This document shows, in pieces, positions 40,453 through 50,523 of a DNA stretch of 64,000 nt; position 1 is the first letter of the stretch, and the number at the start of each line of letters is the position of its first letter. The position numbers and the translations under genes are program-made. The notes under the pieces are model-generated. The model ran no database searches and was not told where the DNA came from. It worked only from the letters and a program-made list of their open reading frames with translations. The stretch is from Kiritimatiellia bacterium. GTDB lineage: Bacteria; Verrucomicrobiota; Kiritimatiellia; RFP12; UBA1067. The stretch is taken from the NCBI GenBank assembly GCA_028686345.1, contig JAQUCE010000001.1, positions 39,626 through 103,625 on the forward strand, read 5' to 3'.

Positions 40453-41835
40453 CTAAATGTCCAGCCGCCACGGACCGCGCATGTGCGGTGCGAGCAGCTT
40501 GTCCGCCTCTGGGTCACCCTCGAAACGTGTCTTCGATGCCTGCCATTTGAGCGAGGTGCGTTCCAGCCGCATCCCGATATGTGCCAGCACCGCGGGTGTC
40601 AAAGAGGAGAACCCGGCGGCTACCGGCGAGATCGGTACGCCGCCACTGTAGATGTTTTCTATAAAGTTTTTCTCCTGCTGTCCGCTGCGTATTAGCTGGA
40701 TCTCGTCATCCTTGATCTTCTCGCGCACCAGCTCAGCCGGGTTGGTCTCAAGCTTGCCGTTGGTAACATAGATTTTCTTGTTGTTTTCGCCATAAAAGTG
40801 GCAGCCGTAAGGGTATTCGGTGGAGACAAAGACGCGCACACCGTCGTTGTAGACGATCTCAAAGGAGAAGGGCTCCGCAATGGTGTTGTAGAGATCGGTC
40901 GGGGGCGGCAGGCGGCCCTTGATGTTCTCAAGCGCGACCGGCTCTTCGCCGTCTTTGTTCAAGGCCCACTGCATGATGTCGAGCTGATGGGCCGCAAAGT
41001 CCGTGAGCATGCCGCACGAATACTCCAGGTTATAGCGCCACTGCATTGGATGATGGATTTTCGGCGTGAAGCTGCGCTCCGGGGCCGGCCCGAGCCACAG
41101 GTCGAAATCCACGTAGGCGGGCGGTTTGGCGAGCGGTCTCTCGCTCAACTGTTCCGGTGTCTTGCCAAAGGTGCTGTGTCCCTTATTCAGCCCCACCTCG
41201 ATGCGTTGCACCTTGCCGATCCGGTTGTTGCGCACCATCTCGCAGGCCATGCGAAAATAGTCGTTTGAACGTGACTGGGCGCCAGTCTGGAAGGTGATGC
41301 CGCTGCGCTGCACGGCCCGCACCATGGCACGCCCCTCAAGCAGCGTCAGGTAGAGCGGTTTCTGGCCATAGATGTGCTTGCCCTTCTTGGCTGCCCAGAT
41401 GGTGTGCAGTGCGTGCCAGTGGTCGGGCGTGCTGATGCAGACCGCGTCGAGTGAGGGATCGTCAAGCATCTCGCGGAAATCGTTGAACACCTTGCAGCCG
41501 TCATAGCCCGGCTTTTCGTTTTTTGCGGCATAAAACTCGTTGACCTTGCGACGGCCCGGCTCGCGCCCGCCCATACGCTCGGCTCTGTAACCGTACAGCG
41601 GCCCTTCAGAGACTGGATCGCAGATTGATATCACCTGCACGCTGTCATTGTGCAGAAAGTTGCCGATATTATCCTGCGCCATTGTGCCATACCCTAGCAT
41701 GCCGACATTGATGCGCTCCGAAGGCAGCGGGCGGCGGGATTTACAGGCACTGACGCACCCTGAAGGCACTAACATTGGCATTGCCAGCAACGTGCCGGCC
41801 CCGGAGATAAAACGGCGGCGTGAGATCTTTGTCAT
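40453..41835 (-). CDS. Gfo/Idh/MocA-family oxidoreductase with Tat signal
   Basis: MTKISRRRFISGAGTLLAMPMLVPSGC; INVGMLGYGTMAQDNIGNF. Confidence 0.92.
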   Translation of the reverse strand: MTKISRRRFISGAGTLLAMPMLVPSGCVSACKSRRPLPSERINVGMLGYGTMAQDNIGNFLHNDSVQVISICDPVSEGPLYGYRAERMGGREPGRRKVNEFYAAKNEKPGYDGCKVFNDFREMLDDPSLDAVCISTPDHWHALHTIWAAKKGKHIYGQKPLYLTLLEGRAMVRAVQRSGITFQTGAQSRSNDYFRMACEMVRNNRIGKVQRIEVGLNKGHSTFGKTPEQLSERPLAKPPAYVDFDLWLGPAPERSFTPKIHHPMQWRYNLEYSCGMLTDFAAHQLDIMQWALNKDGEEPVALENIKGRLPPPTDLYNTIAEPFSFEIVYNDGVRVFVSTEYPYGCHFYGENNKKIYVTNGKLETNPAELVREKIKDDEIQLIRSGQQEKNFIENIYSGGVPISPVAAGFSSLTPAVLAHIGMRLERTSLKWQASKTRFEGDPEADKLLAPHMRGPWRLDI

Positions 41836-42133
41836 ACTGCTCCTCTAGTTGCTATTCTTGCAACTCCTGCCGAAAAAAACAAGAAGTTCAGATAGCCATC
41901 TTCATAAGTTGTTGAGTGAAAATGTTTTCTGCAAACAAGATGCTTGCACTACCCCATTATCACTTTTTACATTAACACCTTACTAGCCGGCTTTGGAGCA
42001 GGCTAAAGCCTGTACAACAAACTTTAAAATCCTGACTTCCGGTTAGCAAGGAGTTTTATTATGCGGGGGGGCGCGAAGAAAGTCAACCTGCAATCATGCT
42101 TTCTTGAACTGTTGGATGAAGATATTGCGGTTT

Positions 42134-42300
42134 ATGTGTCCGCCGCTATGCGGTGGATGCCCATTTTTCACCTCTAAGGGTTTTCACCTCAAAAACAACG
42201 CAGCGCGTTTGCATCAGCCGTGCGACATGCAAGCTTCACGAAAAGTGAGATGTGTAGGATTGGCTCTCTGAGCCAAACAAAGATAATGAAACCCCCTTTG
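42134..42300. repeat. Composite ~160-bp dispersed repeat, copy 2
   Basis: Matches 35523-35690 along its length. Confidence 0.9.
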
Positions 42301-42334
42301 ACCTTACCGTGATAAAGAATAGTTTCTCTCTCGC

Positions 42335-42364
42335 TTGCGTAACAGTCTCTTTTTTTTGTATAAT
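42335..42364 (+). promoter_or_regulatory. Candidate sigma70-type promoter upstream of ileS
   Basis: ttgcgt - 18 bp - tataat, 42335-42340 and 42359-42364. Confidence 0.45.
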
Positions 42365-42411
42365 GAATAATTCAATTTAGATAAATCGCGCTTAAAAGAG
42401 AGATCGTTACT

Positions 42412-45400
42412 ATGTATCAGCCAGTTTCAAATAAAACCAATTTTCCCGCCATGGAATTAGATGTTCTGAATTTCTGGGAGAAGAGTGACACTTTTAAGAA
42501 AAGCCTGGAGCGCAATGCGGATGCTAAACCGTATGTTTTCTACGATGGCCCTCCCTTCGCCACCGGCCTGCCGCACTATGGCCATTTGCTGGCCGGCACG
42601 ATCAAGGATATTGTTCCGCGCTTCGAAACCATGCGCGGACACCACGTTGAACGCCGCTTCGGCTGGGACTGCCATGGCCTGCCAATTGAAGCGCTGGCCC
42701 AGGAGGCGCTGGGCATCAGCGGCGCCTATGAGATCAATGAGCTGGGAATCGATAAATTTAACGAGCAGTGCCGCTCAATGGTGCTGACCTATGTCGCTGA
42801 ATGGCGCAAAACCGTTACCCGCATGGGACGCTGGGTGGATTTTGATAACGACTATAAAACCATGGATGCTGACTACATGGAGAGCATCTGGTGGGTCTTC
42901 AAACAGCTCTGGAACCAGGGGCGCGTCTATAAATCCTATCGGATCATGCCCTACAGCTGGATGCTTAGCACGCCCCTGAGTAATTTTGAGGCAGGCAATA
43001 ACTATAAGGATGTGCAGGACCCCGCGATCACAGTCGGGGCTAAGGTGCTGAGCGGTGCTGACCCGGCCTGGGGCGAGACCTCGCTCCTGATCTGGACCAC
43101 TACGCCCTGGACCCTGCCCGGCAACCTGGGGATTTGCGTTGGCCCGGAGATCGACTATGTGGTGGCCCGCGACCTGGAGGAGGGCCGCTGCTATGTGATC
43201 GCCGCTGACCGGCTGGAGGTCTATTATAAGGATGGCGCGGGCTGCGAGGTCGTGGCGCGTCTCAAAGGCGTTGACCTGAAGGGGTGGCGCTATGAGCCGA
43301 TCTTCCCGCATTTTGCTGACCATGCAAAAGACGGCGCGTTTCAGGTTCTGAATGACGCATTTGTCACTACCGAAGATGGCACAGGCCTGGTGCATATGGC
43401 CCCCGCTTATGGCGAGGATGATTTCAGGGTCTGCCGCGAGAGCGGGCTGGAGCTGATTATTGACCCGCTCGACTCCTCCTGTAACTTCACTGCTCAGCTG
43501 CCGGAGTATGCCGGGCGCTTCTGCAAGGATTGCGATAAGGATCTGATCCGCGCGCTGAAGGATGAGAAGAAGCTGATCCATCAATCGACGATTGTGCATA
43601 GTTATCCCTTCTGCGACCGCACTGACACGCCGTTGATCTACCGCGCCATTGAGGCCTGGTATGTGAAGGTGGAGGACCTGCGCGACCGCTTGGTGACGAA
43701 CAACGCGAGCGTACACTGGATGCCGGAGTATGTGGGCGAAAAGCGCTTTGGCAACTGGCTCAAGGATGCGCGCGACTGGAATATCAGCCGCAACCGCTTC
43801 TGGGGCTCCTGTATTCCGATCTGGGTCAACCCGGATGACCCATCTGATATGATCTGTGTTGGTTCCATCGAGGAGCTGGAGCAGCTTTCAGGTGTGCGCG
43901 CCACGGATTTACATAAACACTTTATGGATAAGATTGTGATCCAGCGCGATAACAAGCACTACTACCGCACTCCGGAGGTGCTGGACTGCTGGTTTGAGTC
44001 AGGTGCCATGCCCTATGCCCAGCAACACTACCCCTTCAAGCGCGCGGGCGATGAAGCGAGTTTCTTCCCCGCTGATTTTATTGCCGAGGGGCTTGATCAG
44101 ACCCGCGGCTGGTTCTACACCCTGATGATTCTGGGAACCTGTCTCTTTGACAAGTCGCCCTTTAAAAACGTGGTTGTCAACGGCATGGTTCTGGCGGAGG
44201 ATGGCAAGAAGATGTCCAAACGCCTCAAGAACTACCCTGATCCCATGCATATTCTGGATGAGTACGGTGCAGATGCCCTGCGCCTGTATATGATCTACTC
44301 GCCCGTGGTGCGCGCGGAAAATCTGCGTTTCTCGGAGAGCGGGGTCAAGCAGATTCTGCGCGAGCTCCTGATTCCGTGGTGGAATGCCTACAGCTTCTTT
44401 GTGACCTATGCCAATGTGGACGGCTTTGAAGAGAGCACTCTCTCGCGCCCCTCGGGAGATAATGTGCTGGACCGCTGGATTGTCAGCTCGCTGGAGACTC
44501 TGATTGCCGAGGTCACCGATGCCATGGATCTCTATGATTTGCAGCGTTCAGTGCGCCCCTTTGTCAATTTTGTCGAGGATCTGACCAACTGGTATATCCG
44601 CCGCAGTCGCCGCCGCTTCTGGAAATCGCAGAATGACGACGACAAAATGCACGCCTACCGCACCCTGCGCTATGTGCTGGTGCAGCTGAGCAAGGTGGCC
44701 GCGCCTTTCACCCCCTTTATCAGCGAGAGCATCTACCGCAATCTCAAGGGCGACGGGGTGCCGGAATCAGTGCATCTCTGTGATTTTCCGCTGCCCAACA
44801 GCGCGGCGCGCGATGAAAAGCTGGAGCGCAGTATGGAGCTGGTGCAGAGCGTTGTGCGCTTGGGGCGTCAGCTGCGGCTGGAGAACGACCTCAAGGTGCG
44901 TCAGCCGCTTGCGGCCATGCATGTGGTCTCCGCCAATCCGGAGATCAAAGCGCTGCTGGATGGCTACGAGGATCTGATCACAGATGAACTCAACATCAAG
45001 CAGGTGGTTTATGGCAGCGATGAGACCGCTATGGCCGAGGTTTCGGTTAAGGCCGATTTCCGCGCCTTGGGGCCGCGTTTTGGCAAAGGGATGAAGCAGG
45101 TGGCCGCCGCGATTGCCGCGCTCGCCTCGCAGGATGCCGCCATGCTGGCTGCCGGTAATTCGATAACCTTCATGGCAGGTGATCAAAGCGTTGAGCTGGC
45201 GCCGCACGAGGTGGTGGTGCAGCGCTCGCCCAAGGCCGGCATGGTGGTCGCCTCCTACGGGGATGTGTTGGTGGGGATTGAGACTGCCCTGACACCCGCG
45301 CTGGTGGAAGAGGGGTTGGCGCGCGAGTTTATCAGTCGGGTGCAGGCTCTGCGTAAAGACGCCGGGTTTGAGGTGACGCAGCGGATCGCGCTGACAATTC

Positions 45401-45561
45401 ATGGCGATGCGGATGTGGTTGCCGCTGTGCAAGCGCATCAGGAGTATATCCAAGCTGAGACGCTCTGCAATAGACTGGAGTTTGCCGTAGTTGAAAACGA
45501 GCCGATTGATCTCAATGGACATGCGGTTAAGATCAATGTGGGCAAGATGGAATCGCGGTAA
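42412..45561 (+). CDS. ileS: Isoleucyl-tRNA synthetase
   Basis: PPFATGLPHYGHLLAGTIKDIVPR; VLAEDGKKMSKRLKNYPDP. Confidence 0.97.
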   Translation: MYQPVSNKTNFPAMELDVLNFWEKSDTFKKSLERNADAKPYVFYDGPPFATGLPHYGHLLAGTIKDIVPRFETMRGHHVERRFGWDCHGLPIEALAQEALGISGAYEINELGIDKFNEQCRSMVLTYVAEWRKTVTRMGRWVDFDNDYKTMDADYMESIWWVFKQLWNQGRVYKSYRIMPYSWMLSTPLSNFEAGNNYKDVQDPAITVGAKVLSGADPAWGETSLLIWTTTPWTLPGNLGICVGPEIDYVVARDLEEGRCYVIAADRLEVYYKDGAGCEVVARLKGVDLKGWRYEPIFPHFADHAKDGAFQVLNDAFVTTEDGTGLVHMAPAYGEDDFRVCRESGLELIIDPLDSSCNFTAQLPEYAGRFCKDCDKDLIRALKDEKKLIHQSTIVHSYPFCDRTDTPLIYRAIEAWYVKVEDLRDRLVTNNASVHWMPEYVGEKRFGNWLKDARDWNISRNRFWGSCIPIWVNPDDPSDMICVGSIEELEQLSGVRATDLHKHFMDKIVIQRDNKHYYRTPEVLDCWFESGAMPYAQQHYPFKRAGDEASFFPADFIAEGLDQTRGWFYTLMILGTCLFDKSPFKNVVVNGMVLAEDGKKMSKRLKNYPDPMHILDEYGADALRLYMIYSPVVRAENLRFSESGVKQILRELLIPWWNAYSFFVTYANVDGFEESTLSRPSGDNVLDRWIVSSLETLIAEVTDAMDLYDLQRSVRPFVNFVEDLTNWYIRRSRRRFWKSQNDDDKMHAYRTLRYVLVQLSKVAAPFTPFISESIYRNLKGDGVPESVHLCDFPLPNSAARDEKLERSMELVQSVVRLGRQLRLENDLKVRQPLAAMHVVSANPEIKALLDGYEDLITDELNIKQVVYGSDETAMAEVSVKADFRALGPRFGKGMKQVAAAIAALASQDAAMLAAGNSITFMAGDQSVELAPHEVVVQRSPKAGMVVASYGDVLVGIETALTPALVEEGLAREFISRVQALRKDAGFEVTQRIALTIHGDADVVAAVQAHQEYIQAETLCNRLEFAVVENEPIDLNGHAVKINVGKMESR

Positions 45562-45842
45562 GCTATGGGCCGGATGGGCCTGATGGGCCTGATGGGCCTG
45601 ATGGGCCTGATGGGCCTGATGGGCCTGATGGGCTGCCGGCGCATGTGGCGTTGTTGGCTGGTGCTGCATGGGCTTTGCCCGTGTGGCGGCGCTATGGGCC
45701 TGATGGGCCTGATGGGCCTGATGTGCGGCCGCCACATGTGGCCCATGTGGCCCATGTGGCCCATGTGGCCCATGTGGCCCATGTGGCCCATGTGGCCCAT
45801 TCGGCCCATTCGGCCCATTCGGCCCATCCGGCCCATCCGGCC
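45562..45842. repeat. 9-bp tandem array, left of S23 gene: (atgggcctg)n then (NNggcccat)n blocks
   Basis: 6 then 3 atgggcctg units, then atgtggccc x7, attcggccc x3, atccggccc x2. Confidence 0.95.
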
Positions 45843-45845
45843 CCA

Positions 45846-46478
45846 CTACCGCCCCTTGCGCCGATAATCAGACCTGGCGTTGTACATCATCTCACGCAAG
45901 CCGCCATGTTTAACAAAGTCCTCCTCTAGTTGCTCAATTTGACGATCAAGCAGATAATTTGCCTGGTGGGTCAGACAAATCATGATGTTGGCGCAAACAT
46001 CTGGCGGACGAGTTTCAATGAGATACACAAAGACACGACGGATTTTCTCGAACAAATCGACATCCTGGCTCAGTTCGCGACCATTCCACCCGGCATCTTT
46101 GCCAGGAACTTTCGGCAATGCAGTTTTTCCACAGCTCAATTTCCGCACATAGCTTGCCTCTGAACTCTGCTTGTCCCATAGATCAAACTTGCGCACTCTT
46201 AGAAAGTCACAGTAATCCTCCAGCAATTCCTCTAAACTCGCACGAGCCACATTGGTCAGCTTTAACTCTGTCTCACTGGAGGTAACAGCGGCTTTAGCTC
46301 CCTCAATAATGTTCTGTTTACCTGAACGTGCTGCCTGTACCATCTGATCAACCGTACGATCGAACTTACTCAGGAACCGATGGCAGAAAACATAAGTGCA
46401 ATCATAGACAATCACTGTCTTCTGATAAGAGAGGAGCGCCTTATAGCCGCCCTTTTTTGGAAGAAAATTGTGGCTCAT
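45846..46478 (-). CDS. Four-helix-bundle S23-like protein
   Basis: [56 protein letters not shown]23/IVS-type core; start at [11 protein letters not shown] (46478). Confidence 0.85.
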   Translation of the reverse strand: MSHNFLPKKGGYKALLSYQKTVIVYDCTYVFCHRFLSKFDRTVDQMVQAARSGKQNIIEGAKAAVTSSETELKLTNVARASLEELLEDYCDFLRVRKFDLWDKQSSEASYVRKLSCGKTALPKVPGKDAGWNGRELSQDVDLFEKIRRVFVYLIETRPPDVCANIMICLTHQANYLLDRQIEQLEEDFVKHGGLREMMYNARSDYRRKGR

Positions 46479-46495
46479 GTGCGTACTCCATTTCG

Positions 46496-46780
46496 TTGTT
46501 GTTGGCTGGCGCTGCGCGGGCTTTACCCGTGTGGCGGCGCTATGGGCCTGATGGGCCTGATGGGCCTGATGGGCCTGATGTGCTGCCCCCACAGCACCGT
46601 TGTTGGCTGGTGGTGCACGGGCTCCGGCTCTGTGGCGGCGCTATGGGCCTGATGGGCCACATGGGCCTAATGTGCTGCCCCCACATTCGGCCCATCCGGC
46701 CCATCCGGCCCATCCGGCCCATCCGGCCCATCCGGCCCATCCGGCCCATCCGGCCCATCAGGCCCATGCGGCGGCGTGTA
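46496..46780. repeat. 9-bp tandem array, right of S23 gene, same layout as left array
   Basis: atgggcctg x4, spacer, atgggcctg/atgggccac/atgggccta, then atccggccc x7, atcaggccc. Confidence 0.95.
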
Positions 46781-47069
46781 ATCAGGTTATTCTTTCATGG
46801 GATGCGAGAGCAATAAATTACCTCAGGATGATAATACTATTTACAATACAAATTTTGAACTACTATTTTGCTCAGCGTGCTCTTTGCTTTCCGTCGGGTA
46901 ATTGAGAAGTTACTTTGTTGAACAGTTTCCCAGTAAATCTATTGTGATTCTGGCACAAACCGCCTCTTTTTCTTATCCAAATTTCCGTCTTGCTTCCAAA
47001 CGTAGATTAGACTACGCTTTTTAACGGTCAAGCGAAGCGGGCGGATATGAAAATAAGTGGAGATAATAG

Positions 47070-48074
47070 ATGATTAAATGGAACCCTGAACTTTATGGGC
47101 GTTCACTCCTGTGTCTGATGGATTTTACGGATACAGAGATGTTGGAGCTGGTTGATTTGGCTGTGGCATTGAAAGCGCGGCGGCGCGCTGGCATTCGCGG
47201 CGATCTCTTGCAGCGCCGGCATATCGCGCTGATCTTTGAGAAGGGTTCAACCCGCACCCGCACCGCGGCCTCAATCGCGGTGCGCGACGAGGGCGGCACG
47301 GCCGAGTATCTCTCGCAGAACGATATCCACCTGGGTGCCAAGGAGTCGGTCAAGGACACCGCGCGGGTTCTGGGCCGCACCTTTGACGGCATCCTTTTCC
47401 GGGGTTTCTCCCAGCAGCGGGTGGCGGATTTAGCGCAACACGCGGGCGTGCCAGTCTGGAATGGCCTGACCGACGCTTTTCATCCCACGCAAATTCTGGC
47501 TGACCTGATGACCATCAAGGAGAACTTCGGCAGGCTTAAAGGGCTGAAGGTCGCCTATGTGGGCGATGGACGCAACAATGTGGCCAACTCACTGATGATC
47601 GGCTGCATGAAGGCTGGCATCAACTTTGCCAACTGCACGCCAGCTGAGCTTCTGCCGGACGCAGAGCTGGTTAAGGGGGCGCGTGCAACGGGCGCGCGCA
47701 AGGGCGCGACAATCGAGGTCTGCACTGATCCGCTGCAGGGTGTCAAAGGCGCGAATGTGATTTATACTGATGTGTGGGTCTCCATGGGCGAGGAGAGCGA
47801 GCGTGAGAATCGTATCCGGCTGCTGCGCCCCTATCAGGTTAACCGAGCGCTGGTTGAGGCCACCGGGACGCCGGAGGATCAGTTCATCTTCCTGCACTGT
47901 CTGCCCGCTTTTCATGACCGGGAGACAACCATGACCGCTGAATCCGGCGCGCTGGAGGTGACCGATGATGTTTTTGAGGCGCCGTACTCCAAGGTTTTTG
48001 ATGAGGCTGAGAACCGCATGCACACCATTAAAGCGCTCTATGTCTCGGCCTTAGCCGATGGCTCCGCGCTTTAG
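47070..48074 (+). CDS. argF: Ornithine carbamoyltransferase
   Basis: FEKGSTRTRTAASIAVRDEGG; HPTQILADLMTI; FLHCLPAFHD. Confidence 0.93.
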   Translation: MIKWNPELYGRSLLCLMDFTDTEMLELVDLAVALKARRRAGIRGDLLQRRHIALIFEKGSTRTRTAASIAVRDEGGTAEYLSQNDIHLGAKESVKDTARVLGRTFDGILFRGFSQQRVADLAQHAGVPVWNGLTDAFHPTQILADLMTIKENFGRLKGLKVAYVGDGRNNVANSLMIGCMKAGINFANCTPAELLPDAELVKGARATGARKGATIEVCTDPLQGVKGANVIYTDVWVSMGEESERENRIRLLRPYQVNRALVEATGTPEDQFIFLHCLPAFHDRETTMTAESGALEVTDDVFEAPYSKVFDEAENRMHTIKALYVSALADGSAL

Positions 48075-48228
48075 CCCCGGCGCGCCGGGGCTGGCGGCTG
48101 GTGTCGAGCAGCTTGCGGAAAAAACGATGGGTAACTCGGGTGTCCCGTTGAATCGGAGTTTGGGTTAGCAGGCAATGCCACCAAGTCACCAGGTCACCAA
48201 GTCACCAGGTCAAAATAAAGGAGTTGTT

Positions 48229-49308
48229 ATGTCAAATAGAATGCATGATATTGCGTGGGTGGATTTTCAAAAGCTTTCGATTCGGGAGAAGATTCCCTAT
48301 CTTATCCAAGAGGGCGGCGAGCCTTTTCATACGCTTTTTGCGCAGCAGTTCGGGTGGGCTGAGGTGGAGCGCCTCACCGCGCTTACCAACGCGATCCGCA
48401 AGATCGCCAAAACGCGCGAAGGCACCCTGTTTCTGCGCTCGCTGATCTCGGACAAGCGGGCGATGCTCTATTTTTCGCAGCCCAGCTCGCGCACCTTTCT
48501 TTCGTTTCTCTCGGCCTGCCAGATCTTAGGCATTCAGACCGGCGAGGTGCGCGACACCTCGATTTCATCGGAGTTTAAAGGGGAGTCGCATGAGGATTCA
48601 ATCCGCACCTTCAGCTCCTACTTTGATATGATCATCATGCGTTCGCCGGAGCGGGGTTTGGCGGAGCACATGTCATGCGTGCTCTCCAACTCCGAGCGCC
48701 CAATCCCGATCATCAACGCCGGTTCCGGTAAGGATCAACATCCCACCCAGGCGCTGCTCGACATCTACACGCTGATCCGCAGCTTTGAAAACTCAGGGGG
48801 ATTGCAGAACCGCACGGTGATCTTTTGCGGGGATCTGCTGCGCGGACGCACGGTGCGCTCACTCTCTTATCTGCTGACCAACTACACCAACATACGGCAG
48901 ATCTTTGTGGCACCCGCGCAACTGCAGGTGGCGCAGGATGTGGTGGATCATCTGGCGCAGAGCAATGTTGTCTTTGAGTTGACAGAAGATTTCAAGTCAG
49001 TGATTCCGCTGGCGGACGCGATTTACATGACCCGCATTCAGGATGAGTGGGACAACATTGATGGTGAGAGCGCCAAGATTGACACCACTGCTTTCAAGTT
49101 TGAGGAGCCGGAGTTTAAGCTGCTCCCCCCTGAGGCGGTGATCCTGCACCCGCTGCCGCGACGCGACGAGATCTCGACCGTCGTGGACGATGACCCGCGC
49201 GCCATGTACTGGCGGCAGATGCGTAACGGCATGTGGATAAGATGCGCTTTGATTGCCTGGACCTTTGGCTGCGAGGGGGCAATTTACGACCATTTTTGCG
49301 GCCGCTAA
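48229..49308 (+). CDS. pyrB: Aspartate carbamoyltransferase-like protein
   Basis: FSQPSSRTFLSFLSACQILG; GSGKDQHPTQALLDIYTL; VILHPLPRRDEIS. Confidence 0.85.
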   Translation: MSNRMHDIAWVDFQKLSIREKIPYLIQEGGEPFHTLFAQQFGWAEVERLTALTNAIRKIAKTREGTLFLRSLISDKRAMLYFSQPSSRTFLSFLSACQILGIQTGEVRDTSISSEFKGESHEDSIRTFSSYFDMIIMRSPERGLAEHMSCVLSNSERPIPIINAGSGKDQHPTQALLDIYTLIRSFENSGGLQNRTVIFCGDLLRGRTVRSLSYLLTNYTNIRQIFVAPAQLQVAQDVVDHLAQSNVVFELTEDFKSVIPLADAIYMTRIQDEWDNIDGESAKIDTTAFKFEEPEFKLLPPEAVILHPLPRRDEISTVVDDDPRAMYWRQMRNGMWIRCALIAWTFGCEGAIYDHFCGR

Positions 49309-49312
49309 GTGG

Positions 49313-49344
49313 TTTTTGCGACCACTTAGTGGTCGCAAAAATTT
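49313..49344 (+). terminator. Long-stem terminator just past pyrB
   Basis: tttttgcgaccac-tta-gtggtcgcaaaaattt; stem symmetric, could act on both strands. Confidence 0.8.
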
Positions 49345-49492
49345 TATATTTATCTGCTTGACTAAAATGGCAGGCATCTTTAAGCTACTTTCAACACTGG
49401 CAGTCTACACATTGCTAAATGTAGGGACACTAAGGGGCCACTCTTACCCTGAAATTCGTACTGCCTTACTAACTTAAAACGGAGAAATACCC

Positions 49493-49942
49493 ATGAAAAT
49501 GCATACCCCGGTTGGCCAGTTGCTCAAAAAAAAAGGTGGCGAGGTTTTAACGATTGCGCAGGATGTCACGGTTTATGACGCTGTTAAAACTATGGATGAA
49601 AAGGGGATGGGATCGTTGCTGATACTCGATGATCAGGGCCGCCTAGCCGGTATTTTCACGGAGCGGGATTGCCTGCGCAAGGTGGTGCTGGCCGGACTCC
49701 AGCCAGAGAGCGTGCAGGTGGGGCAGGTGATGACAACTAAGGTGATCTATGTTACCCCGGAGACCACGGTGGATGAGTGCATGGCATTGGTGACAGAGAA
49801 ACGTTTTCGCCACCTGCCGGTCATTGACTCTAAAGAGAAGATTCTGGGGGTTATTTCAAGTGGCGATCTGGTCAAGTTTGTCGCCTCTGAAAAGGCTTTC
49901 TTAATTGAAAATCTCGAAAAATATATTCAGGGTTCCTTTTAA
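49493..49942 (+). CDS. CBS-domain pair protein
   Basis: Two CBS repeats (VTVYDAVKTMDEKGMGSLLILDDQGRLAGIFTERD; TTVDECMALVTEKRFRHLPVIDSKEKILGVISSGD). Confidence 0.92.
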   Translation: MKMHTPVGQLLKKKGGEVLTIAQDVTVYDAVKTMDEKGMGSLLILDDQGRLAGIFTERDCLRKVVLAGLQPESVQVGQVMTTKVIYVTPETTVDECMALVTEKRFRHLPVIDSKEKILGVISSGDLVKFVASEKAFLIENLEKYIQGSF

Positions 49943-49962
49943 CTCGCAGCTGGGAGTTTTAT

Positions 49963-50523
49963 ATGTCGCATGAATCTACTGCTGAGGCTCCCTGTGCATG
50001 TGCGTGCGCATGCGGGGAGCAGCCATCCGAGGCGGAGTTGATGGCCCGTCTGGAAGATCTGATTGAGGAGTATCACTCAAAAAAAGGGGGGTTGATCCCT
50101 GTCCTGCAAGTGGCGCAGACCATTTTCGGGTATCTGCCTGATGCTGCTATCAACCGTATTGCCGAGGGGTTTAACAAAACCGTGAGCGAGGTTGCCAGCG
50201 TGGTCTCGTTCTACTCATTCTTCACCCGCTATCCCCGGGGAAAATATCTTGTGCGGGTCTGCCTTGGAACCGCCTGCTATGTGCGCGGCGGCAAAGAGGT
50301 GCTGGAGGCTATTAAGAAACGGTTGGAAATCGATGTGGGGGAGACAACTGCGGATCGTCTGTTCTCGCTGGAGGTGGGGCGCTGTTTTGGCGCCTGCGGC
50401 ATGGCACCGGTCGTGATGGTCAATGATGACACCTATCAACGCGTCAAACCAGCGCGTATCCAAGAGCTGCTGGCGCAATTCACTGCGGATGAAGTTCCGG
50501 TCGCGGAAGGAGAGAGCAAATGA
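49963..50523 (+). CDS. NuoE/HydC-like [2Fe-2S] subunit
   Basis: VCLGTACYVRGG...GRCFGACGMAPVVMVNDDTY thioredoxin-like 2Fe-2S cysteines; overlaps next gene ATGA. Confidence 0.93.
   Translation: MSHESTAEAPCACACACGEQPSEAELMARLEDLIEEYHSKKGGLIPVLQVAQTIFGYLPDAAINRIAEGFNKTVSEVASVVSFYSFFTRYPRGKYLVRVCLGTACYVRGGKEVLEAIKKRLEIDVGETTADRLFSLEVGRCFGACGMAPVVMVNDDTYQRVKPARIQELLAQFTADEVPVAEGESK

Noticed and set aside
42775-43716. 313-aa antisense ORF in ileS
   Set aside because: Antisense to a strong CDS, no recognisable domain.
44767-45846. Large ORF antisense to ileS
   Set aside because: Entirely antisense to a well-supported gene and its N-terminus is translated 9-bp repeat; shadow ORF in GC-rich DNA.
45565-45867. 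MGLMGLMGL / HVAHVAH repeat proteins on the plus strand
   Set aside because: Product of 9-bp tandem repeats (a multiple of 3 keeps frames open); no independent coding evidence.
45846-46478. Diversity-generating retroelement Avd
   Set aside because: Four-helix-bundle proteins include bAvd, but there is no reverse transcriptase or template/variable repeat pair in the window.
45846-46478. 23S rRNA intervening sequence
   Set aside because: S23 proteins can lie in rRNA intervening sequences, but flanking DNA here is ileS, 9-bp arrays and argF; no rRNA is present.
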